From Leptobrachium leishanense (lineage: Eukaryota; Chordata; Amphibia; Anura; Megophryidae), in contig CM019066.1 of NCBI GenBank assembly GCA_009667805.1, positions 3,658,001 through 3,722,000 of the forward strand: a DNA stretch of 64,000 bases, in the 5' to 3' direction. The number at the start of each line of letters is the position of its first letter. Position 1 is the first letter of the stretch. The notes below the pieces were generated by a model. It was not told the origin of the DNA. It was given only the letters and a program-made list of their open reading frames with translations, and searched no databases. The position numbers were made by a program, and so were the translations under genes. Positions 33,815 through 47,081 of the stretch are shown here, in pieces.

Positions 33815-34560
33815 TATTTATAAAGGATTTTACCAGGAAGGATAAATTGAGATTTCTCTCGTTTTCAAGTATGTCCTGGGTTCAAGAACATTGAAGTGTT
33901 ACAGTTACAGAAATACAAAGTAATACAATGCAAGATATTAAAAAACAACACAAATATACAGATTAACAGAAAATAAATATGTAGGAAATATAGTCACTAG
34001 GTTACATGTTTACAGGTGCATTCTGTATTGAGGTATGTTAGTAAGAAGCTCTTGAGTGACTTAAGACTGGGGGAAGATTTGATGGTGTCTGGGAGGTTAT
34101 TCCATAATTGTGGTGCTCTGTAGGAAAATGAGGACCGAGCCACTGTCTTTTTGTATTGTGGTATTGCAAGTAAGGTGCTGGTCCTGGATCGGAGGTTATA
34201 GGATGAGGGAGCTGCTGGGGGAAGCAGTCTATTCAGGTAGGGTGGCAGCTTCCCAGAAATGCTCTTAAACACCAGGCTGGAAAGGTGAAGGTGCATCTGG
34301 ATTCCAGCGATGGCCAGTTTAGCTCTTTTAACATGTCACAATGGTGGGTCATGTAGTTACATTGTAGCGCAAAGCGGCAGAATGAGTTATACAATGTAGT
34401 AAGTTTATGAAGGTGTGTTTGCGGGGCAGCTGCACACACTACATCTCCGTATTCAATAGCCGGCATAAGCATTTGCTGTACAATCTGCTTTCTTACCGCA
34501 GGGCTCAGGCAGGATTTGTTTCTGTACAGGGCACCTAGTTTGGGGTAAAGTTTAGATGAG
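33815..34560 (-). pseudogene. L2-like LINE 3' end with RT C-terminus
   Basis: The minus strand encodes the post-RT C-terminal region (QQMLMPAIEYGDVV, CNYMTHHCDMLKELNWPSLE, YRAPQLWNNLPDTIKSSPSL) ending near 33997, followed by a 3' UTR. The UTR finishes TACTTGAAAACGAGAGAAAT, TCCTGGTAAAATCC and an AAATA-type microsatellite (about 33808-33825). One frameshift occurs near 34290. The 5' truncation is at about 34560, directly against the host MITE. This copy defines the tail shared with the SINE at 18611. Confidence 0.87.
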
Positions 34561-35256
34561 AGTTTTTTTCAAAATGATTAAAATTTGAAAAGGATATGTA
34601 AAGCCATTTTGTGCGTCAAGGTGCTGGACGTCGCAAATGCGCTGCGTCTGGCATCTCCTCATCACTCACACAGAACGCTACGCGGACGTGGTGCACTCTG
34701 CGCATCTGTGAGAGCGGTTTTACTTTCTTACCTAACTTGCAAGCACAGTTCGGTGTGGGTGCACTTCATGTGTGGGTCTCTATTGCTCATGATTCTATGC
34801 TACGACGGACGTTAAACTGTGTGGCAACACAGACGTCATAACTGCGTTCATCTGACACGGGCCTTAGATGGTGACTCCCAATTATTCCAGAACGTGCCAT
34901 TAATACATCGACTGGGATGGAGTAGCAATGGTGCCAGTAAGGGATGTCGGCTCAGGTTGATTTCTTCTCATAGTGGCTCCTCGTTACCGGCAACTTGAAA
35001 TAAGGCCCTATATGTTTGTGCAGACTTTCCAGTATACAGTGCCAAGAAAAAGTATGTGAACTCATTGGGATTACATGGAGTTTTGCATGAATTGGTCATA
35101 AAATGTGCTCTGATCTTCATGTAAGTCACAACAATTTGAAAAACACAGTCTGCTTAAAATAATACAACACAAACATTATATGTTATCATGTTTTTATTGA
35201 ACAGAACATGTAAACATTCACAGTGCAGGGTGGGAAAAGTATGTGAACCTTTGGAC

Positions 35257-36792
<1,536 letters not shown>

Positions 36793-37083
36793 TAATATCA
36801 CACTGATTGTACTCAAGGTTGTCTCACTCCTGGCTCCAATTAGCTCTTGGAGAAGTCATTAGGCTAGGGGCTCACATACTTTTTCCACCTTGCACTGTGA
36901 ATGTTTACATGTTCTGTTCAATAAACACATGAAAACATATAATGTTTGTGTTGTATTATTTTAAGCAAACTGTGTTTTTCAAATTGTTGTGACTTAGATG
37001 AAGATCAGAGCACATTTTATAACCAATTCATGCAAAACTCCACGTAATCCCAAAGGGTTCACATACTTTTTCTTGCCACTGTA

Positions 37084-38360
37084 GTTCATTGGTCTCTCAG
37101 ATGTTATACAGTATCTATATTATATTTTTTACCCTTTTCTTGTTACAATGCCATTACTTGAGAAGAGCTGTTTCAGCTGCCGTTCAGTCCCTTGTAGCTC
37201 GTGATGTTACAATAAATGTGTCTTTTCTGTATTGAAGATTGGAGTGCCTTTTAACTTATGTCTCCAGTACTCTCCACCACCGAGTTTGGCAACTTTGGGA
37301 TCGGCGAGCTCCCTTCATTTATAAAAATGTTATAGAAGGCTGAAGATGGGCATGCTGGGGGTAGTTTTCTGTTGTTGTTACAATGCTATTGTCCCAAAGT
37401 TTGATTACTTTGATCCCTTACAAGCATGCATGTCGCACAGGATTAAGGCCTGGATTCAAACTCATTCTGCTTCTATTATTCTGACATAAATCATTTTTTA
37501 TTGCTTTAAAGCGCCGTTTGGAACATTCATTCTTTGGTCTCTCCACGTAGACATCTAAAGCTGCAAACAATTAGAACATTGTATTTTGATGATTGCTTGC
37601 AGTCTGCTATGGTTGTCTTGAGCTGTCAGCCTATAATGAGAGGGATGGACAGAAGCATTTCAGAGAACAGATGTTAAACACTGAAAACTAGAATTTGGGG
37701 ATTCTCAACTGGTGGGTACGGAAGCCCAGCTGGGAGAATAAGACAGTCTGCATTCAAAGAGCCCACTCTGGGATCCTTGCCCCATGCAGGTTACCCAGCC
37801 ATTGAGAGACAGGAAGATGAAAGCTGTTGCAAAGAAATCACCTACTGAGAGATCAGCAGCCTGTACAGAAATGTCATGTTTGGCAGCTGGTGCAAAATCC
37901 CTCCCACCAGGTCTGGCATACAGACTCTCAAAGCGTTTTAAGAAAGATGCTTACACTGGGGTTTCCTAATGAGATTACATTAAAGAGAATTTTTGGCTTC
38001 TGTCAGCATTAGCACATTAACATTAGCCTCGCTGTCCATTTATTATACAATTTCACTGATCAGATTTTAATACACAGGGAATTATGCACACCGGCTGCAA
38101 GCCGCGATGGTGAGGAATGCAGTCAATCCGACATTTCACTTCATTGTATCCTGATCTTTTGATTTCCTGAATAAGTGAAGGCTTGTGCCTATATGTTTAT
38201 GCATTCTGTAAGAAGAATTCCACGATAAAAAAAGTTGACACTTTACTGATGGCCTCTGACGCCTTTAAAAATGTATACCTAAAAACCATATATAGATATT
38301 GGTGTAAAACGGCGAGCTTGAGACTTTCTATTAAATGAACATCTACTTTTATCTAATTCT
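37084..38360. other. Single-copy-looking island, non-coding
   Basis: No transposon ends could be set. From about 37440 to 38200 composition is even and non-repetitive, with no long frame. Short frames near 37784-38012 lack any recognisable domain. It is a candidate for conserved non-coding sequence. Confidence 0.4.
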
Positions 38361-38398
38361 GTCAACGTTTTGGTCTGCTGCAACCAGAGTTTCGTCAG
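38361..38398 (-). ncRNA. Decayed hammerhead ribozyme-like motif
   Basis: The minus strand reads CTGACGA (fits CUGANGA), a stem II candidate TCTG...CAGA, then AAAACGTTGAC. The second core box should be GAAAC, so the first G is lost, and cleavage activity is unlikely. It is probably a relic of another Penelope-like terminal repeat family. Confidence 0.45.
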
Positions 38399-38409
38399 AA
38401 TAAAAGTTA

Positions 38410-38770
38410 CAAACAAACACACTACAACTAATCTTCAGACCTTCAAGAAATCCCTCAAAACCCATCTGTTCAGATTAGTCTACCACATCACTGATGCAAC
38501 TCATTCCTCTGCTCACCTACTCACGCATGATTGAAGCTGCTTCTATGGCCCCACCATTCCCAAACTACTGGCACTAATGATCCTGCTATCTAGTAAAATT
38601 CCCCTTGTCTTCCTCAACCTTAATCCCTCTAGATTGTAAACTCCTATGAGCAGGGCCCTCTACGCCTCTTGTTTCCATCATATGTCCGTTTATCTCGTTC
38701 CCTTTGGTTATTGTAAAGCGCTGCGGAAACTGTTGGCGCTATATAAATGATAACAATAATAATAATAAAA
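38410..38770 (+). pseudogene. L2-type LINE 3' end
   Basis: The first 90 bp translate as LQTFKKSLKTHLFRLVYH, the conserved last block of L2 ORF2 proteins. The 3' UTR follows with AGATTGTAAACTCCTATGAG, CAGGGCCCTCTACGCCTCTT, TTGTAAAGCGCTGCGGAA and GTTGGCGCTATATAAATGAT, ending in an AATAAT tail. The copy is truncated upstream to a few hundred bases. Distinct in sequence from the L2 at 31510. Confidence 0.85.
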
Positions 38771-38932
38771 ACAGGAAACTCTTCCCATCCTTGGTGCTCC
38801 TGTCCACCCTGTATCAGTAGGCATGTCGTGCTGTGTCCACTAGAAGTAACGCTACCATGTGTGAAACTCCAATATACCGCCCTGTTATGACTCTACCACC
38901 ATAGCAATAGGATGTTATCATTTAATTATAGT

Positions 38933-39280
38933 TAGGGCAGCCATCAGGGGGTGACAGCCCATGACATGCTCAGGGGCCCAGTTGAACCAGAGGGCCCTTG
39001 CCAAACCCTATGTGCACCTTAAGTGTAAAATAGGTAAGGACCTCTCAATGTCACCCAGGACTGGTCAACCAAGACATCAGAAATGTTGCCAGTGAGCCGC
39101 GGCATAAAAGAGCACTCTGGCTTATAACAGAGGGATCGATTAGAATGATATGCACCAGGGAACACTTTTTACCCCCTTGCTGGACCACCAGGCATTTAGC
39201 CCATTCCAAGTAAAATAAGGTTTGCAGAAAGAGGCAAACTTTATATTTTAGGGGCCCTAGGATTTCTGATGACAGCCCTG
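38933..39280. mobile_element. hAT-type MITE
   Basis: Ends TAGGGCAGCCATCAG and CTGATGACAGCCCTG; flanks ATTATAGT (38925-38932) and ATCATAGT (39281-39288) match at 7 of 8 bases. GGGGCCC words lie next to both ends. Length is 348 bp. Non-coding. Confidence 0.75.
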
Positions 39281-39435
39281 ATCATAGTGAAAACATTAAA
39301 AGCAATAGATATAGAAAAAATCACTGCAGACAGCAGACCTGTCAAGTCACACGCTGTGCGTGTTCGACGCGTGAGTTTGAGACATTTCTCACGATCACCG
39401 TTCAAAGGATGCAGGGGAGGGAAGTAAAGAGCAAG

Positions 39436-39565
39436 GATGTCACATTCCAGCCCCACAGATGTTTCCGAACTACAACTCCCAAGATTATCTGCCTATCTAT
39501 GACATTCACCTATTTTTGGGAATTGTACGTCTTCATCATTTGGGGGGCCGGAGTTTGACACTCTT
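39436..39565. mobile_element. Family C hAT MITE, diverged
   Basis: Contains CAGATGTTTCCGAACTACAA and ends GGGGGGCCGGAGTTTGACA. The overall mirror layout matches the 39861 copy. Boundaries are approximate. Confidence 0.6.
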
Positions 39566-39860
39566 GGTCTACAGCCTGCTTATCACCACTGCCAGATTGT
39601 TAATCCTGCCGTTGGTTTCATCGATATATGCTGTAGCCAGATGCATGCATCAGGCAAAACATTGTAACGGATTCCTCAAGTGCAGTGCTTCACCTATTGT
39701 ACTTAAAAATTATATCTACATAAAATATGTGTGTGGTTTGCATCAAAATGTACTTTTCCAGCTGACACTAGACTTTAGTAATGTAAGGTATGTGTGCAGA
39801 GACATATAGGGAATACACAACATCTGACTCCAGTATTAGACTGCTGGGTGAGTCCTAAAG

Positions 39861-39996
39861 CAGGGGTCAGCAACCTTGACCCTCTGCATGTTTTGGAACT
39901 ACATTTCCCACGAGGCTCAGCCAAGCTAATGAGTAGCTATTCACTATAGGATATGTAGTTCCAAAACATTGGGAGTGATAAGGTTGTTGACCCATG
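39861..39996. mobile_element. Family C hAT MITE
   Basis: A 136-bp inverted repeat, CAGGGGTCAGCAACCTT to AAGGTTGTTGACCCATG, with exact 8-bp duplications TCCTAAAG at 39853-39860 and 39997-40004. This assigns the whole family to hAT. Confidence 0.92.
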
Positions 39997-40004
39997 TCCT
40001 AAAG

Positions 40005-41459
40005 AATTAGAAAAGGAGCTTATCTAGAAGGCAAAGAATACATGAAGCATCCCGCTCTAATCTTTTTGGTAACGTTACAACTTGATGGTACCAGAAAGCA
40101 TCAACATTCTAACATGCAATTACTGTTCCTTGGCTACACACCCCGATTAATGTGTGTGGTGCACACCAATGGGTATAACTAGAACCATTTGCAAATATAG
40201 AAGCATGACTTGGGGCAGGGTCACAAAGGCTTGTGCTCTAACCATTGCTGCACCATCAGCATCTTGAATGATTTGGTTTGATGAATGAACAAATTAATCT
40301 GGGTTATTCAATAAGCGCCAATGTTTGCTGAAGTCGCAAACAGCAGCGGAAATCTCCTTATTTGTGGCGACGATGGGCAATATTACAATCTTAATGCTAA
40401 TGTTAGTGCTGAGCTATGTGAGCGTTAACGCTAGGTTAGTTGGCCCTAGCGCAGGACCCCCATATTAAAATCAGAACACTAACAAGTGCATTAGTGCATC
40501 GTTAGTGTTAAGACTTTCTCCGATGCGCTAATTACACAACTCAACCACAGGTAGAAGCTGGTGCTAACTGATTCTGCTTCTGCGGAATCACTCAGCACCA
40601 GCTGAAGATCCCCCCATAACCAGATGCTCGCTTCTCATCCCACGGTGAGAACGGCAGCCCGATACACTGCTTCTGGACGTAGGGAGCAGAGGGAGCCTGG
40701 GGAGAGGGGGAGTAGGCAGTCTCCCTCCGCGATCACTCCGCCGACTTTGCAGGATCTCACGAGCGCAAGATCCTGCAGATCATGTGACCCGGCAGCAAAA
40801 GCCTCCTACGGACTCCAGCAGGTGATACTCACGGCATCACGTTAGCTGAATCAGCGCCTGCCCCGTAATATGGTGCTAAAAAGGGGACGTTAATGGAAAC
40901 CTGCAGGCACAGGTTTTTCACCTTAGCGTCCCTGTTTTTGCGGGCACAATGTAATAGTGCCTGATGTGTGTAGCTTCTCCTGCCGCTGTTTGGATTTTAC
41001 ATTTGTGAAACGTCAGTGTTACAATAATCACAATATTCACAGCTTCTTCAAAGACCAGCCCTGACAGTATAACCTTCAATGTTTATTGACAAATAGGAGA
41101 AGTGTCCATTGGATGAAAGATAAATACTTTAACATACCAAAATATGTGAAAAAATAGGGGTGAAATGATTTAAACCCTTACTGCCGGGTGGGCAGGTTGC
41201 GTTAATGCAAGCGGGGTGTAATATGCCTAGTACGCCTCGCTTCTTGGCTGCTGTGTCAGGCCCATCCTCTGGCCCGCCTATGTAGGGAGATGGCCTGAGT
41301 TCAGGCTGTCACGCGCCAGCCATTTACGCGCGCCAACTGGAGTGTGGGCATATTGCGGCCCATAGACGCAAGTGGGGTGTTTTTTTTACCTCCCCGCGAC
41401 GTTCAGTCCCACCGTCCCATGTCGTCCCCTTGGCGGCAGCAGGTTAAGGCAGGGATCTC
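40005..41459. other. Non-coding; old repeat debris
   Basis: Between about 40300 and 40960 are words such as GTTAACGCTAGG, GTTAGTGTTAAG and CACAATGTAATAGTGCC, reminiscent of a degraded MITE with CACCTGGTGTG-type relatives at 16553. A frame at 40624-40845 shows no recognisable domain. Nothing else is seen. Confidence 0.4.
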
Positions 41460-41578
41460 AAACTCTGCCCCCTCCAGATGTTTCTGAACTAGAACTCCTG
41501 TGATTCATTGATCGCATTCAAAGAATTCTGGGTATTGTAAGCCATCAACATCTGGGGAGGCAGAGTTCGAGATCTCTG
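41460..41578. mobile_element. Family C hAT MITE, diverged
   Basis: Ends CAGGGATCTCAAACTCTG and CAGAGTTCGAGATCTCTG; flanks GGTTAAGG and ATTTAAGG match at 6 of 8 bases. The inner arms (CCTCCAGATGTTTCTGAACT, CAACATCTGGGGAGG) are preserved. Confidence 0.78.
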
Positions 41579-41586
41579 ATTTAAGG

Positions 41587-42485
41587 CAGTCATAGAAATC
41601 TAAACGATACCCAGCCCACGAAACATGGCTAGACAATTTATTCACTATACGTACAAAATCCTGTGTTGTTAGAAGAGAGGAAAGCTGCCATAAATCAGAA
41701 GACAGATGCCAAATCCCATTACATTAAGGGAAATGAACAAACCTTATTTTTCCAACTAACGGCACTAGAAAGATTTAATGCAAATATAACATCAGTTCTA
41801 TGCGATTTAAATGTACTTTGAATATATCAAAACCATCGCTCATTATTCCATAATGAATATCCCACGTCGGTAACTGTACAGATTAAGACGGACACATTTT
41901 TTTGCGCCGGCAGGAGAAATAACTTAGACGACGATGTTCAAACTGTTACAGTGAACTAAAAGCTTTTTGTTCCCTGCGAATGTGCGTGTACCATGCTGAA
42001 CGTGGCTGCTGTACAGTGAAGTAGCTCTTTCATGCTGGGAGATGTAATAATAAATATACATCCTGTTCTAAATTATTCCCATAAATGAAAGTAGTTTGGT
42101 TGTTCGGCTTTCCCATTAGTTATTACATAGGCATAAACAGAGGGGCTTTTTAGTTGCTGAAGGGGACAGGATTTATGTGCACACTGGTCACTCTATTAGT
42201 GTCAAAAAAGGGTGGGCACCAGAAATCGGGACCACATCTAGCAATTGAGGGGCCCTGGCAAAAAAAATTTGGAGCGCCTCGCCACACTTTCAACGTCACA
42301 CCTCCTGATACTCCACCTTTTTTCACACACTCTCAACAACCCCCTCTGATCTTCCCACGTCCCCCCGATAGATACCCCTGACTACTCTTGCCCCCAGATA
42401 GACACCCCCTCAACACCTCTTCATAGATAAGTAACCCCTGTTCCCCAGATAGAGAGGTGGAGGTCACTGACACTTTTTATCACCC
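41587..42485. other. Single-copy-looking island, then a repeat also at 50930
   Basis: 41600-42110 is non-repetitive, AT-rich and without frames. From about 42180 to 42480 runs a repeat (GACCCCCTCTGATCTTCCC-like, AGATAGAGAGGTGGAGG) that recurs at 50935-51070. Confidence 0.45.
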
Positions 42486-42860
42486 AAAGGGTTATTCAAA
42501 GAGAGCCGGCCTTGCTACCGAATTGCACTGATGCAATTTCATGACAATTCGGCTATTAAAAAAGCTGGTAATTCGCCAAATATTGGAGAATTTTCAGAAA
42601 ATAATGGTACAATTCGACAGCAGTGAAATTCCCCATAATGTTTAGAGAACGCCGAACAGCACCGAAATGTCAGTGAAATGCCCTGATTTGTGTTTGTTTC
42701 GTTCGATGGGTTCAAACAGAGGAATCCCATAGATTTCAATGTAAATAAAATCCCCCCATTTTTATTAAATATTTATTCGACCATTTATTCTTTTCAATTG
42801 CAGTAAAAAGGCGAGACACCTGCTGGTGACCTGATATTGAGTAGAGTCGATATGGTGTTC
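42486..42860. mobile_element. Family A MITE, left part
   Basis: Begins GGGTTATTCAAAGAGAGCC and includes CCCATAGATTTCAATGTAAA near 42727. The remainder is lost or replaced before the hAT at 43074. Confidence 0.65.
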
Positions 42861-43376
42861 TACTGAAGCAACGCACAATAATTACATTTTTCGCAAAAGA
42901 AATTCATTTGCAACTGGGCCATAGCACATAGCACCGCGGGCATGATGCTTGAAATGCTATTGCTCTTTACAACCAGCTGGGAATATGTGTCTAATACACA
43001 TCTCCCCAGCTGGTCCAGCATGGAGCCCAGTGCCGCAATAGTTTGCTTTGTCAGCAGGATGCTACCGACAGAACAGGGCCGGCCCAAGCCACTGTGCTGC
43101 CTGGAGCGAAGGATGAATTGCCGCCCCACCCCCAAAAAAACAGAGTGTGTATGAGCATATCAAAGAGCGCCACATATCACGGCCCACTGTCCCACAAATC
43201 CACATACCGTCACACACACACTTCCACATACAGACACACACACTTCCACATACACACTTACATAGTTCCACAGTCACACACATGCAGTCACACATAACAC
43301 AGCCGGTAACGGGGTGACGAAGAGGATTAATGACTCCAGAGGACACAGAGTTACTGTTGATTATATTTCACAAGGT

Positions 43377-43740
43377 GCTCACAGGGGCTTGAGGTGGTCT
43401 ACTTTTTAAGTGGGCTATTTTCAAGTGGAGTTAAAAACAGGAATTCTACCTGTACTGGTCTGGTTTGTATCTTTAGAGGGAGAGAAACCTCTGGTTTATT
43501 TGTCAATTTAATTTCTCTTTTTGGTTTTGTTTTCTGCTGGTTTTTTTTTTCTGTTGTGCTTTTTATTTATTTTTTTCCCCTGGGTGGCTGGTGACTTGTT
43601 AATTGGGGGCGTGTAGCCTGTCAGGTAATTTCACTTGTATGGCTACATAATCTCATTGGCAGCTCACTGAGCTTGCTCACAGGGGCTTGAGGTGGTCTAC
43701 TTTTCAAGTGGGCTATTTTCAAGTGGAGTTAAAAACAGGA
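43377..43740 (+). promoter_or_regulatory. CR1 5' UTR with a 65-bp direct repeat
   Basis: GCTCACAGGGGCTTGAGGTG...GTTAAAAACAGGA occurs at 43377-43441 and again at 43675-43739, 298 bp apart, with only one or two differences. It lies directly upstream of ORF1 (43795). Repeated 5' UTR modules drive transcription in several LINE families; here that role is inferred only. Confidence 0.6.
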
Positions 43741-43794
43741 GTTTAAATAACAGGTATCAATTGTTGTTCATATATTTGTTATCTTGTTGTGGGT

Positions 43795-44784
43795 ATGAGT
43801 GTTAGCAAGCTTGAAGGTTTGACCCAGTGCACATCCTGCTGCATGTATGCATGTCTGTAGGAATCCTTCCAGGGTCCATATCTCTGTAACAAGTGTGAAC
43901 GTGTAGCTCTTCTGGAAGCTCATATTGGAGATCTGGAAGGGCAAATCGTAACACTGAGGCAGATTGACAATCTTGAAAGGAGCCTGCTTCTCACGGAGCA
44001 AAGTATAGTTGAGGAATCTAGGGGTGTGGGAGGAGTGGAGTTAACCGGGGAACAGGTTGGTAGTTGGGTGTCAGTGACACGTGGTAGCAGGGGGGGAGGG
44101 AAGAGGAAAAGGTTGGCTAGTCCTGATCTTGCGCACACCAACAGATTTTCCCCCTTGAGCGAAGATGTTGGGTGCAGCAGCTCAGGTGTAGCAGTACTGG
44201 AGGCTGCTCCCTCTAACAGCCGGGGGATCAGCCCACCAAGTAAGGGAGGGATAAAGAGGGCAAGTAAGCCTAGACAGGTTGTGGTGGTAGGGGACTCTAT
44301 TATTAAGAGAGTAGACAGGGTAATCTGTCGCGCTGATCGCCTTAACCGGACAGTTTGCTGTCTGCCGGGTGCCCGTGTTAGGCATGTGGTTGACAGAGTT
44401 GATAGATTATTGGGAGGGGCTGGAGATGACCCAGCTGTCATGGTCCATATTGGTACCAATGACAAAGTAAGCGGAAGATGGAAGGACCTGAAGAATGATT
44501 TCAGGGAATTAGGAAGTAAACTGAAGAAGAGGTCCTCCAAGGTAGTATTTTCTGAGATCCTACCTGTGCCACGTGCTACAGTGGAAAGGCAGCGGGAGAT
44601 TAGGGAGGTCAATGCGTGGCTTAAAGCTTGGTGCAGGAAGGAGGGCTTTGGGTTTTTAGAGCACTGGGCTCATTTTGCACTGGGGTACAATCTGTATAGT
44701 TGTGATAGATTGCACCTGAATGGAAGAGGGTCTGCTGTGCTAGGGGAGAGGATGGTTAAAAGGTTGGAGGAGACTTTAAACTAG
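43795..44784 (+). pseudogene. CR1 LINE ORF1 with esterase domain, one stop
   Basis: ORF1 proteins of CR1 elements bind the LINE RNA. ATG at 43795 gives a 329-residue frame, with one TAG at codon 22 (43858). The N-terminus has paired cysteines (CTSCC, then LCNKC), consistent with a zinc-binding motif, followed by a leucine-rich likely coiled coil (ALLEAHIGDLEGQIVTLRQI). The C-terminal half is an SGNH/GDSL-type esterase with VVVGDS (nucleophile Ser near residue 168), HIGTND (near 220) and DRLHLN (Asp/His near 304-307). The frame ends TAG overlapping the ORF2 frame by one base. Apart from the stop it looks undamaged, so the copy is young. Confidence 0.9.
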
Positions 44785-46289
44785 TGGAAGGGGGGGAGGG
44801 ATACAGTATCTTACAAAATGGAGACAGAGCAGATAGCGGAAGGGTTTCAGTTCAGACTAAGGGGGGTGGAGTCGGGGGGATGGGTAATGTAAGAACAGTG
44901 GAGGCATGTAATGTAAAGTCGCATTCAGCATGTGTGGGTAGAGACAACATTAAATGTATGCTTGCTAATGCAAGGAGCCTCAATAACAAGATGAGGGAAC
45001 TAGAGGTAATAGCATACACTAAGCAATACGACATTATAGGAATAACAGAAACGTGGTGGGACGAAACACATGACTGGGCTGTAAACTTAAACGGTTATAC
45101 ATTGTTTAGAAAGGATAGGAAACATAAGAAAGGGGGTGGAGTGTGTTTATATGTAAATCAGGATTTAAAGCCTAATATTACACAACTGGAAAGCGATGAG
45201 GGAAATGTGGAATCCTTATGGGTAAATATTTCGTTGGGGAATAAACAGGGAAGTCAATTATTGGTTGGCATATGCTATAAACCACCTAATATAGATAATG
45301 ATGTGGAAGAACAACTGTTAGAGCAAATTAGGAAGGCTGCACATCATGGTAGCACTTTAATCATTGGAGATTTTAATTACCCGGACATTAATTGGGATAG
45401 TGGGACTAGTAATTCAGCAAAGGGAATCCGGTTCCTGAACATTTTAAATGATACCTTCATGTCACAACTGGTAGAAACACCAACTAGAGAGGATAACTGT
45501 CTGGACCTGGTTATAACAAATAATGTGGATCTTTTCTCAAATATTAATGTAAAGGAACAGTTGGGAAACAGCGACCATAATATGGTGACTTTTGAAATAA
45601 ACTCAAAAAAACACATTCATAAGGGGCATGCTAAAATATATAATTTTAAAAAGGCCAACTTTATTAAAATAAAGGAAGCTCTCAATGTCATTGACTGGCA
45701 GAAACTCTTTCACGGGAAAAACACTGAGGATAAGTGGAATATCTTTAAACTAACACTAGAAAAGTACACGTCACAATATATTCCACTGGTTAATAAATAT
45801 AAAAGAAACAGACTGAAACCAATGTGGCTTAGTAGGAAGGTAACTAAGGAAATGAAAAATAAAAAGAAGGCATTTAAAGCTTTTAAATTTGATAAATTTG
45901 AGGCATCCTATAAAGCATACAGGGCAGCCGATAAAGCATGTAAAAATGCGATTAGATGGGCTAAACTAGAAAATGAAAAAGAAATAGCCAAAGAGAGCAA
46001 GACCAACCCTAAAAGATTCTTTAGGTACATAAATTCTAAAAAACCCAAGAGTGAAAATGTAGGTTCACTAAAATCTGAGTCAGGGCTATTGTTAACTGAA
46101 GATCAGGATAAGGCAGAAATTTTAAATGATTATTTTTCTTCAGTATTTATCAAAGAGAAACTTATAACAGGATACATGCAATTCATTAATAAAAACTTAC
46201 TAATACAAAGTGACTGGTTGACTCAGGACAAGGTTTTGCAGAAATTAAACAATGTGAATGTGAATAAAGCCCCAGGGCCAGATGGAATT
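44784..46289 (+). pseudogene. CR1 LINE ORF2, endonuclease half (interrupted)
   Basis: This is the first 502 codons of ORF2, open throughout; the first ATG is at 44880. It encodes an apurinic-like endonuclease. Catalytic blocks are NARSLNNK (about residue 62), GITETWW (Glu about 89), IIGDFNYPDINWD (about 196) and GNSDHNMV (Asp-His about 264). After a basic linker (KKKAFKAFKF) the reverse transcriptase begins with NKAPGPDGI, where a foreign LINE interrupts at 46289/46290. The frame continues exactly at 47086, since the AATT target copy keeps phase. Expected full length with the second half is about 984 residues, normal for CR1. Confidence 0.93.
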
Positions 46290-47081
46290 AGAAACATAGA
46301 AACATAGAAACATAGAAAGATGTCGGCAGATAAGAACCTTTCGGCCCATCTAGTCTGCCCAATTACATGGATACTTTACTTAGATTTATCTTTTGTTTAG
46401 GATAGCCTTATGCCTATCCCATGCTTGCTTAAATTCAATTACTGTTTTGGCCTCTACCACTTCAACTGGAAGACTGTTCCATGTATCCACCACCCTCTCA
46501 GTAAAATAATGCTTCCTGATGTTACTTTTAAACCTTTGCCCCTCTAATCTAAGACTATGTCCTCTTGTTTTGCTACTTTGTTTCCTTTTAAATATACTCC
46601 CTTCCTCTACCTTGTGGATTCCCTTTACGTATTTAAATGTTTCTATCATATCTCCTCTGTCTCGTCTTTTTTCCAAGCTGTACATGTTAAGATCATTAAG
46701 CCTTTCCTGGTAACTTTTCTCCTTCAAGCCGTACACCATTTTAGTAGCCCTTCTCTGAACTCTCTCTAAGATGTCTATATCCTTCTGGAGATACGGTCTC
46801 CAGTACTGCACACAGTACTCCAAGTGAGGTCTCACCAGTACTCTGTACAGTGGCATGAGCACTTCCCTTTTCCTACTGCTAATACCTCTCCCTACACAAC
46901 CAAGCATTCTGCTAGCATTTCCTGCTGCTCTATTACATTGACTACTTACCTTTAGATCCTCTGAAATAATAACCCCTAAATCCTTTTCCTCAGATGTTGA
47001 GGTTAGGACTGTATCAAATATTCTATATTCAGCCCTTGGGTTTTTACGTCCCAGGTGCATTATCTTGCACTTATCCACATT
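46290..47081 (-). mobile_element. 5'-truncated LINE nested in CR1 ORF2
   Basis: A reversed LINE fragment lies between AATT at 46286-46289 and 47082-47085, a probable 4-bp target duplication. Its 3' end is on the left, with an octamer tail, (CTATGTTT)n on the minus strand, and a 3' UTR containing GGGCAGACTAGATGGGCC, a hallmark of a CR1/L2-like family in frogs. This one inactivated the host CR1. Confidence 0.93.
46386..47078 (-). pseudogene. CR1/L2-like LINE ORF2 C-terminus
   Basis: About 230 open codons run on the minus strand from the thumb of the reverse transcriptase to the stop. They start DKCKIMHLGRKNP, continue with KDLGVIISEDLKVSSQC, VRPHLEYCVQYWRPYL and LERVQRRATKMV, and end WNSLPVEVVEAKTVIEFKQAW. 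The homologous segment of the surrounding CR1 has the same order (DKCKVMHFG, KDLGIIIDFKLS, VRPHLEYAVQFWAP), so guest and host are related but distinct families. The frame has no stop over its length, indicating a recent insertion. No catalytic residues are included, hence no activity. Confidence 0.93.

Larger units (their letters stand above)
31328..34865. mobile_element. Family B-prime MITE split by two insertions
   Basis: Segments 31328-31393, 33718-33790 and 34565-34865 together reproduce, in inverted order, the MITE at 20150-20613, from CTAATGTCAGATGAACGCAG to CGTTCATCTGACACGGGCC. The first gap is a hAT (31394-33709) and the second a LINE fragment (33800-34560). The host is therefore older than both guests. 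Confidence 0.8.

Noticed and set aside
43195..43300. Possible CRISPR-like array (CACACACTTCCACATACA units)
   Set aside because: It is a simple CA-rich microsatellite with irregular units, in a eukaryotic context, without spacers or cas genes.
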